DNA of 5,825 nt, taken from JADKIH01 sp031411835 (GTDB taxonomy: Bacteria; Bacteroidota; Bacteroidia; AKYH767-A; 2013-40CM-41-45). The stretch is from NCBI GenBank assembly GCA_031411835.1, contig JANOBV010000090.1, forward strand, positions 1 through 5,825. Reading direction: 5' to 3'. The position numbers were made by a program, and so were the translations under genes. This document shows positions 1 to 5,825 of the stretch, piece after piece. The notes under the pieces are model-generated. The model saw only the letters and a program-made list of their open reading frames with translations, was not told the origin of the DNA and ran no database searches. Each line of letters starts with the position of its first letter. Position 1 is the first letter of the stretch.

Positions 1-392
1 GTTGGTGTCGGATTAGAATAGTAATCAGAAATTACACGTAACCTCAATGGGATATTTGCAACAGCAGTCGCCGGAATGGTAACACTTCCATTATGATTTA
101 CCAAAACATTCAACGATTCAAAAACTCTTTCAGTAGTTACATCGAATGTTCCGTTATTATTATAATCGATATAGACTTCTACGTTTTCATTGTAACCTGT
201 TCCTGTTGTAACATGAATGTTATACGAATTCGAAGCAATAACATTCGTTGTTGTTCCACAAGAATAGTCGCTGTATCCATCAACTCCATCTGTTGTAGAA
301 TTATTGATAGAACCAAATTGGAAATTATAGATTCCAATTCCACAGCAATATCCTGTAGTTGCCGGCATACATGCAGCCGGTAAAGGTCCGCC
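1..392 (-). other. Domain: GEVED 2 (C-terminal end cut by the window edge)
   Basis: Residues 1812-1941 and onward. It matches GEVED1 landmark for landmark: C1819, C1827-C1828 with the same spacing, FQFGSINNSTTDG, NENVEVYIDYNNNGTF (D1887-G1892), and PLRLRVISDYYSNPTPT at the edge. By comparison with GEVED1, about 15-20 more residues including the closing GEVEDY-type motif should follow just outside the window. Confidence 0.87.
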
Positions 393-3300
393 TACACTTG
401 AGATCGTAACAGGAATTGTAATCGAATCACATCCAAAAGAATTGCATGATATTAATTTCACATTGTAAATTCCATTTGCAGTATAAACATGCGTTGGATT
501 TTGTTGAGAAGAAGTTCCTCCGTCTCCGAAAGTCCATGTCCATGAAGTTGGTGAATTGAAAGTTTGATCATCAAATTCTATAATTCCTGTACAACTTGAA
601 GGAACAGTATTTTCAAAATTCGCACAAGGAAGGAAACCAACATTAAAAGTGATAGGAACAGAATCAACAGGATTCAATGGATCATTTGATGAAACAAGAA
701 TGTAGTCAGAATAAACTCCACCGGCCAATCCGGCAGAACTTAATGTAACATAAACTAAAACAGAATCATTTGGCGTAACTGTTCCGGTTGAAACATCGAC
801 TGAAACCCAATAAGGAAGACTGTGCGATGATGCATAACGAATAGCGTTGGAAATAATATGTGTCGTTGCATTTGTAGAATCATAATAATCAAATCCGACA
901 TACATTACTCTCCCACTTCCGTAATTTCTATAAGTAACAATATCATATCCGTTATAAGAAACTAATTCCGTTTTATCTGAATTAGTAATATCAAGATAGA
1001 AAGTTGAATTCGGTGTTGTGAAAGTCGAAGGAACATTATCCATGTAATCATCTGCCGGAAGATTTACCGTACATGTTCCACCTGAATTAATATAACCAAC
1101 ATATGTACCACTAAATAAACCAAGGTCGAATAAACGAGTTTGTATTCCTGTTCCAAGTGAACCACAAGCAACAACACTTCCACCAGAGCTAACGAAATTT
1201 TGAACCACTGTTGCAATACTTGAATAATATCCTGAGAAAGATTCTTGTTCAGGGAATAACAAGATATCATAATTAGGAAGTAATGCTTGCAACGTACTTG
1301 GATTCGTTGTGTAAGTAGTATCCATTGTATAATTTGTGAAATAAGAATTAATTCCACCCATAGTATACAAATATTCTCTTGACTGATCAACTCCATAAAG
1401 CATTATTAAAACACGTGGATTTGAAACTGAACCACCTGCAATTTGAAAATTAAGATCACTTCCACCTCTATTGACCACCCAAAGCGGAATTGTAATTGAG
1501 TCGTTACATGCATTCAAACTTGCTGAGAGCGTTCCCGGATAAAAATCAATTGCCGGCGCTGCTCCTGCTGCTCCATTAAAACAAATTTGTTGAACACCAT
1601 CATTCGTATTAAGAGTTAAATCTCCTGAATAACTTCCAATTGATTGTGGATTGAAATTTACAATCAATGGCGCTGATCCGCCATTTGGAATTGAAAATGT
1701 TGACGGAGAGAAAGTAAATGCTGCATCAGAACTGGAGATTGAACTTACAGTTAATGTATCGCAACCGGTGTTAGAAATAATAATTGTATCATGAGCAGTT
1801 GCATATTGAACAATGGTGCCAAATGTTGCACATGAATCAGAGAATACAACATTCGCCGAACCTGAAACAGTAAATTGCACAGGGAAAGAAATTACAGGAG
1901 TTGTTGGATCATTTGAATTGATTGAGAATGTCGTATTGTATGTTCCTGCCGACATTCCTGAAGTATTGATCGTCACATAAATTATAGTTGAGCTACCTCC
2001 TGTTACTGATCCTGTTGTTGGAGTTACAGAAAGATAATTAGGTAAAGAAGTAGCACTATTTGCACTACGCATGATATTCGACATTAATCGATCTGCTTCT
2101 GTTGATGATAAATAATAATCAAAACCGATATAGACAACTTTTCCCAGTCCAATATTTCTATAGGAAACTACATCGTATCCGGTGTAACTTACTAATTCAA
2201 CTTTATCTGAATTTGTAAAGTCATAATAATTGGAAAGATTAGGTGAAGCAAATGATAAAGGGACTTGATCTGTGATTGCATCTGTCGTGTCATTTGTAAT
2301 CAATGTTCCACCTGTAGTTGAAGACTGATATAAACCGGTAAACAAGTTCATATCTGATAATCTGCTATAAGATGTATTATACGCAGAGCCACATAGAACT
2401 ACTGTATGTCCACTGGTAATAAAATCATTTACCACATTCGACAAAGCACCATAGATCGTTGTTGATCCTGATTCTTGTTCCGGGAATAACAATACATCTT
2501 TACCAACCAATGCTGCTCTTAGTGATGCAGAATCACTACCTGTAAATTGAGTAATTGTGTATCGACTAAATGAACTTCCGATGGCAAGTACAGTGTTCGG
2601 ATATTCAGTTGCCAAATCTACACCATATACAAATGATAAAATCTTCACAGTATCAGTGCTTACACTAATTCCATTGATATCAAAATCCAATTGACCTGTT
2701 CCATTGTTATAAATTGTAACAGGAATAGTTAGAGAATCTCCACAAGAAAGTGCTGCATTGATCGATGCCGGCACAACAGAAATATCAGGTGCAGATTGTA
2801 CATTGATGGTTCTGTATGTAGTATCAATTGTTGCACAATTCGATGCAATCAAACGAACTTGAAATGCTCCGGAAGTTGTATATGCATGCGAAGGATTCTG
2901 AAGAATCGAAGTTCCGCCGTCACCAAAATCCCATTGCCAGTTGATCGGTCCGTTTGTAGAAATATCTGTGAAAGTAACCGGCGCGCTAAGTGCAGGTGTA
3001 GTTGTACTAGCATTGAAGGCTGCAACAACTGGAGTTGAACTTACGATGTTTGAAGTCCATGTAGCAGCGAAGCCCGGATATGTAACTGACCCATCTGAAG
3101 TCCAACGAATGAACATTTGTCCTGAAGTAGCAGTAACCGGACTACCAATTGACCCACCGTTTCCAGTTGTTAGCAATGTTCCTGATGTTGAACTTCCATC
3201 ATACACATATAAATAATCATATCCACCTTCTGTACTAAAAGAAGTAAAGTTGAGTGTGATACTTGTTGCACAACCCGGGTTAATTAGAAGTGAACAATTT

Positions 3301-5825
3301 TCAGAGTCCATATAATCTCCTGTTGGTCCACCTGAATCATAAAGTTGTCCGTTTGGCGCAACAACAGTTGTCACTCCACTACACATATTCACTTGACTAA
3401 CTACATCGATGTAAGTTAATTTTGTGATGCTATCATTTCCAAAACTATTGGACACAACAAGCGATGCTTGATAAGATCCAACAGATGCATATGTCACAAC
3501 AGGATTTCTAAGAGTAGAAGTTGAAGGAGTTCCGCCCGGGAAATACCACTGCCATGAAGTAGGAGCATTTACACTCATATCATAAAACGTAGTAGAAGCG
3601 CCCGGATTTATAACTGTATCAATTGCAAAAAAATCAACGATTGGTGCAGCAGTATTTGCAACAAACGTTACAGTGTAATCTTCTGCTTGTCCATTTTGTA
3701 ATGTTGTACAAGAAGTGTAAGTAGTATTCGAATAAATATCATCCGTCACACGTATGCGAAGCGGAGTATTCAATGTTGCAGTTGTAGGTGTAGAAGCAAC
3801 TCCAATGTGTGTTCTTAAAACATTGGAAGATGTATAGGCTAATTCAGTCGCACCAAATACACCATCATTATTATAATCTATCCAAGCTTTTACATTTTCA
3901 TTTGCAGAAGTTGATGTCAACACTCTGATCGGAACGGCATCACCGGCTGTAACAGTAGTGTTATATGTACATGTAAAATCTTTGTAACCTTCAGCAGCAT
4001 CATTCGATGTTGAATTGATTGTTCCAAAATGAAATTCACTTACGCCGATGTTGCAACAATAGGTTGTATTTCCGGGAGTACAATTTGCAGTGATTGGTCC
4101 GCCGCCATTGGTAACATCGATGTATGCAGTTCTAATAAGCGTATCACTATTAGAACAAGCTGTGGAACCATTTGCATAAAGAGTTACGGTATATGTTCCT
4201 GCAACAGTGTACGTATGTGAAGGAGTTGCAGCAGTTGAAGTAGCACCATCACCAAAGTTCCATAGGTAAGTTGAAGAGTTCAAACTGGTGTTTAGAAAAT
4301 TTACCGTTGCAGGAAGTACACAGAAATCAAGTTGCGGCGCAGAGAAAGAGGCGATAACAGCATTTGAAAAAACTGCTCCTACTCCAACTGCATGCCATGC
4401 ATTCGTGACTTCAATGACTTGATTTGAACAATTTCCGAAAAGATCAACTGCAGCTTGAATAGCATAGAATCTTGCATCAGCAAATGTCGATGAAGGTGTT
4501 AGATAAACTGTCAGATTACGGAAAGCAACTGCACTTGCATCTGTCATACCAATTGAATTGACTGCATACGAATCGCCATTATCATTCACTCCTGTTCCTC
4601 CATTACACAAAAGGTAATACCAGAAATTTTGCACACCGCTATCGTAATGAACACCATCACCGAAATTCCAATAGGTTCCGCCGTAAGTATCTGCACATTG
4701 GTACTGATTTGGATTTCCCATATTACGGAAAGGAGTAAGTGTTACACTACACTGATCACCTTCGAGGAAATTTGCTGTTGTTGGATTCAAAAAGAAATCG
4801 ATCGTTACTCCCATTACATCGCTGAACGATTCATTCAATGCACCTGATTCACCTGAGTAAATTAATCCTGCAGTAAATTCTGTTAAGCCATGAGTGATTT
4901 CATGTCCGACGATATCAGTTGTTGTAAGCGGATTATAATCAATTCCGTCACCATCACCATACGTCATTTGAGTTCCGTCCCAAAATGCATTTACATAACT
5001 CGTAGAATAATGCACATAACTTCTGATCTCAAATCCTGCATTGTCAATTGAATTTCTTCCGAAGCGAGTATTATAAAAATCGTATGTAGCTTCTGCACCT
5101 GCGTGAGCATCGTATGCATATTGATCGAGTGTTGCATTCACCCAGTTATTATCTGTATCTGTAAAATCGGTTGCAGTAGTATAATCACTTCCGAAATTAA
5201 GGTTCAATGTTTGAATTCCATTTCCGCGACCTGTTTCTCTCAAGCGATAAGACGAAGCAGATAACATATCAGTAGTAATTGGTTTCACACCACAATATGC
5301 AGTAGTTGCACTTCCAACAGCATCAGTAGTGTGAATTCTGTCGTGCTCTGCTATTTTCTCGCCTGTCGCTGCATCAATAAAGATCCAAACACGTTTCAAT
5401 TTTGGTTGCAAAGCATAAACGTCAAATTTGTAAGCAAGACGGTATGAATTTTTCAAAGGATAAACGACAAGTTCTCCTGTGCCTTCCATATTTTGTAATC
5501 CGCCTTTATCCTGATCTTTATAAACAGTAGCAGGAACATAAGCCAAAGCAAGAGCAAATGCATTTGACTTCGACAACTTCGGATTAACGTTCAGATCTTT
5601 TACGTTGTACACTTCGCCATTGGCAGATTGTACAACACCGTTTTTTACATGGACGTAGTAAATTCCATTTTCAACCGGAACAAAATTATAATATTGTTTG
5701 AAGCGATTGTGCTTTGTCTGAATATTGTCGTATTCCGATTTGAGTAATTGAAATGAATTGCCTTGCGGTAATTTCAAAACCGCTTGTTCGAGCCATAATT
5801 TTTGTTCTGCTTCAGAGAACTGATC
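1..5825 (-). CDS. M4 (thermolysin-like) secreted metallopeptidase with PKD, GEVED, CUB and nested alpha/beta modules; partial at both ends
   Basis: One frame runs through the whole window without a stop (1,941 codons plus two bases), so this is an internal fragment of a giant exported protein. The N-terminal part carries the end of an FTP propeptide and a complete M4 peptidase domain with the zinc site HEITH (H308, H312), third ligand E332 in GALNESFSD, general base E309 and second active-site histidine H393. The remaining three quarters is a chain of beta-sandwich domains: PKD, GEVED, PKD, CUB, PKD, a duplicated composite module separated by an ASH-like domain, PKD, GEVED. Family knowledge: M4 enzymes are secreted endopeptidases made as propeptide-inhibited precursors, and in Bacteroidota they usually end in a T9SS sorting domain. 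The signal peptide and roughly the first 50-100 residues should lie upstream of 5825 and the C-terminus beyond position 1; both are inferred. Substrate is unknown. Neighbouring genes and regulation cannot be seen. The protease call is very secure; the function of the tail is not. Confidence 0.97.
393..635 (-). other. Domain: PKD 4
   Basis: Residues 1731-1811. It starts CANFENTVPSSC and carries the PKD core SWTWTFGDGG (W1762, W1764, G1767-D1768-G1769), NPTHVYTANGIYNVKLISCN and the closing strand ITIPVTISSV. As with PKD1, a GGP linker leads directly into a GEVED domain, so PKD4-GEVED2 mirrors PKD1-GEVED1. Confidence 0.9.
639..1550 (-). repeat. Composite module copy 2: beta-sandwich domain split by an alpha/beta (GATase/ThuA-like) insert
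   Basis: Residues 1426-1729. It has the same architecture as copy 1: N-terminal sandwich half (IDFYPGTLSASLN, CNDSITIPLWVVNRGGSDLNFQI), insert at 1470-1669 (819-1418), and C-terminal half (YWVSVDVSTGTVTPNDS, then GLAGGVYSDYILVSSNDPLNPV). Shared insert landmarks are YGVD, LLFPEQES (F1524), VVACGS (C1554), TNSDKTELVSYNGYD, TYRN and YVGFDYY (G1644). Landmarks are offset from copy 1 by 409-412 residues. By eye the inserts are roughly two-fifths identical. At DNA level the block at 1241-1260 matches 2471-2490 in 19 of 20 bases, exactly 1,230 bases apart, while most of the rest has diverged, so the duplication is old. Confidence 0.75.
1554..1862 (-). other. Domain: ASH/choice-of-anchor-D-like beta-sandwich
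   Basis: Residues 1322-1424, between the two composite modules. The pattern is typical of ASH/choice-of-anchor-D domains: VVFSDSCATFGTI, a DTIIISNTGCDTLTVSSI strand pair, then FTFSPSTFSIPNGGSAPLIV with NFNPQSIGSYSGDLTLNTND, and a last strand QQICFNG. It is uninterrupted, unlike the related halves in the flanking modules. Cysteines in three of the strands could pair in the periplasm or outside the cell. Role: probably a structural spacer. Confidence 0.75.
1866..2786 (-). repeat. Composite module copy 1: beta-sandwich domain split by an alpha/beta (GATase/ThuA-like) insert
   Basis: Residues 1014-1320. The first 40 residues (ISVVPASIN, CGDSLTIPVTI, NNGTGQLDFDI) look like the N-terminal half of a BACON/ASH-type sandwich. 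The C-terminal half appears only about 200 residues later: NYLSVTPTTGSVTGGSS, then GMSAGTYNTTFSINSNDPTTPV. Between them, residues 1060-1258 (2052-2648) read like a Rossmann-type fold: start strand VKILSFVYGVD, strand DVLLFPEQES (F1114-S1119), helix to FITSGHTVVLCGS (C1145), then VELVSYTGYDVVSYRNIGLGKVVYIGFDYY (in two strands) and a final helix. That order resembles ThuA/DUF4350-like members of the glutamine-amidotransferase superfamily; the family assignment is tentative and no catalytic activity is claimed. A second copy lies 410 residues downstream. Confidence 0.75.
2790..3041 (-). other. Domain: PKD 3
   Basis: Residues 929-1012. Classic PKD signature: APVTFTDIS, then NWQWDFGDGG (W963, W965, G968-D969-G970), NPSHAYTTSGAFQVRLIASN and a final strand ending TYRTINV. 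It separates the CUB domain from the first composite nested module. Confidence 0.9.
3051..3383 (-). other. Domain: CUB
   Basis: Residues 815-925. It begins at C815 and contains YDSGGPTGDYMDSENC (C844), matching the first disulfide pair of CUB domains. The central strand set LNFTSFSTEGGYDYLYVYDG is followed by the ending FIRWTSDGSVTYPGFAATW (W923). The second canonical cysteine pair of animal CUB domains is missing, as is usual in bacterial members; an extra C852 follows C844. CUB is a jelly-roll domain often involved in protein or carbohydrate binding. Its place downstream of a protease suggests substrate or surface recognition, which is inference. Confidence 0.9.
3393..3650 (-). other. Domain: PKD 2 (FPGGTP variant)
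   Basis: Residues 726-811. The core reads SWQWYFPGGTPSTST (W758, W760, F762-P763-G764-G765), then NPVVTYASVGSYQASLVVSN. This is the form of PKD common in Bacteroidota exoproteins where FPGGTP replaces the classic FGDG. The replacement loses the acidic loop residue of the other three PKD domains in this protein. It sits between GEVED1 and the CUB domain and is most likely a structural spacer. Confidence 0.88.
3660..4094 (-). other. Domain: GEVED 1 (complete)
   Basis: Residues 578-722. Hallmarks of the Bacteroidota GEVED domain are all visible: an opening Cys followed by a Cys-Cys pair (C582, C590, C591), FHFGTINSTS, the acidic turn KAWIDYNNDGVF (W648, D650-G655), PLRIRVTDD, and the closing motif GQAEDY (712-717), here a Q/A variant of the usual GEVEDY. 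GEVED domains occur in many secreted and T9SS-exported Bacteroidota proteins; their biochemical role is not firmly established. The DYNNDG turn suggests a possible calcium site (inference). Confidence 0.88.
4110..4370 (-). other. Domain: PKD 1
   Basis: Residues 486-572, directly after the peptidase. It shows the PKD core: strand ending in YLWNFGDG (W522, G525-D526-G527), then ATPSHTYTVAGTYTVTLYA and a closing strand TAYIDV. PKD domains are Ig-like folds used as spacers or for binding protein or polysaccharide in secreted bacterial enzymes. The linker that follows (GGGP) leads straight into a GEVED domain, an arrangement repeated at the other end of the window. Confidence 0.9.
4374..5321 (-). 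other. Domain: M4 peptidase catalytic domain, active site intact
   Basis: Residues 169-484. The mature enzyme opens with SYRLRETGRGNGIQTLN, typical of Bacteroidota M4 proteases. It continues with DAHAGAEATYDFY plus GRNSIDN, and NAFWDGTQMTYGDG (280-293). The zinc site is H308-E309-I-T-H312, with E332 in GALNESFSD 24 residues after the first His, the same spacing as thermolysin H142 to E166. Y323 and D336 occupy the positions of thermolysin Y157 and D170. H393 in GDGVHYDSG corresponds to His231. The C-terminal helical lobe contains ALTVYLTP-like NLTVYLTPSSTFADAR and ends with the standard NAWHAVGVG (W477). Every residue needed for catalysis is present and the domain length is normal, so an active neutral endopeptidase is expected. 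Substrate preference cannot be read from sequence. Confidence 0.96.
5331..5825 (-). other. Domain: FTP/PepSY-type propeptide of the M4 protease (N-terminally incomplete)
   Basis: Residues 1-165. Residues 39-73 match the fungalysin/thermolysin propeptide (FTP) pattern: HNRFKQYY followed by VPVENG, then a YYVHVKNG strand pair and the closing NGE (N69-E71). Residues about 85-160 look like the PepSY-like second half of the prosegment, with a helix rich in Ala/Leu (SNAFALALAY), then LVVYPL, YRLAYKFDV and the strand-turn WIFIDAATGE that normally ends this region. In the family this segment works as an intramolecular chaperone and inhibitor and is removed by autoprocessing. Cleavage is likely around residues 165-170, just before the conserved start of the mature enzyme; the exact bond is inferred. 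The signal peptide is outside the window. Confidence 0.85.

Noticed and set aside
93..383. Open frame of 96 codons on the + strand
   Set aside because: Antisense to the GEVED2 coding sequence. The translation is rich in Ile, Ser, Cys and Arg with no domain pattern, as expected from reading Asn/Thr-rich coding DNA backwards.
1064..1396. Open frame of 110 codons on the - strand
   Set aside because: It is out of frame with the main gene and lies wholly inside copy 2 of the composite module, where the main frame gives landmarks matched in copy 1. Its translation is a Leu/Ile/Val/Gln-rich shadow.
639..2786. Assembly artefact as the explanation for the repeated module
   Set aside because: The copies differ at most residues and at DNA level, with only short blocks conserved; a misassembly would give near-identical copies.
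2796..3216. Two overlapping + strand open frames (2796-3038 and 2941-3216)
   Set aside because: Both are antisense to the PKD3 and CUB coding regions, overlap each other in different frames, and show no recognisable motif.
4029..4220. Open frame of 63 codons on the + strand
   Set aside because: Antisense to GEVED1 and PKD1; short, Cys/Ser/Ile-rich and without a domain signature.
4629..4847. Open frame of 72 codons on the + strand
   Set aside because: Antisense to the highly conserved M4 catalytic region including E332 and H393; the minus-strand frame clearly accounts for this DNA.
1..5825. Several adjacent genes, or a gene broken by frameshift
   Set aside because: The frame was followed codon by codon from 5825 to 1. 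Domain motifs at many checkpoints fall in the same phase and no stop interrupts them.
1..5825. RNA genes, CRISPR arrays, insertion-sequence ends, promoters or terminators
   Set aside because: No tRNA- or rRNA-like stretches, regularly spaced short repeats, transposase motifs or hairpin-plus-T-run signals were seen, and the whole window is accounted for as coding sequence.

Overview
The window is almost certainly the interior of a single very large gene on the minus strand. Read from 5825 down to 1, one frame stays open for 1,941 full codons plus two bases. I translated it end to end and found no stop and no frame change. Neither the start nor the stop codon is inside the window. Residue numbers below count from the first codon at 5825-5823 (residue 1), not from the true N-terminus.

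The product is a secreted, multidomain zinc metallopeptidase of the thermolysin family (MEROPS M4). The order, N to C, is: end of an FTP/PepSY-type propeptide (about 1-165); M4 catalytic domain with all key residues (about 169-484; H308, E309, H312, E332, H393); PKD1; GEVED1; PKD2 (Bacteroidota-style FPGGTP variant); CUB; PKD3; a composite module in which a beta-sandwich domain is split by a roughly 200-residue alpha/beta (glutamine-amidotransferase/ThuA-like) insert; an ASH/choice-of-anchor-D-like domain; a second diverged copy of the composite module; PKD4; and a second GEVED domain cut by the window edge. A C-terminal type IX secretion (T9SS) sorting domain is expected beyond position 1 but is not seen.

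The organism is probably a member of the Bacteroidota (Flavobacteriia- or Chitinophagia-like, possibly environmental). The reasons are the AT-rich sequence, the combination of M4, PKD, GEVED, CUB and choice-of-anchor domains, the SYRLRETGRGNGI-type start of the mature peptidase, and the FPGGTP form of one PKD domain. The exact taxon cannot be named from this sequence.

The propeptide would keep the protease folded and inactive until export, the catalytic domain would cut extracellular protein, and the long tail of beta-sandwich domains would act as spacer, adhesion or substrate-binding parts at the cell surface. The part that deserves attention is the duplicated nested module (639-1550 and 1866-2786), where an enzyme-like alpha/beta fold appears twice inside Ig-like domains of a protease tail. 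There are no intergenic regions, RNA genes, mobile elements, CRISPR arrays, promoters or terminators here; shorter open frames in other frames are shadows of this gene.
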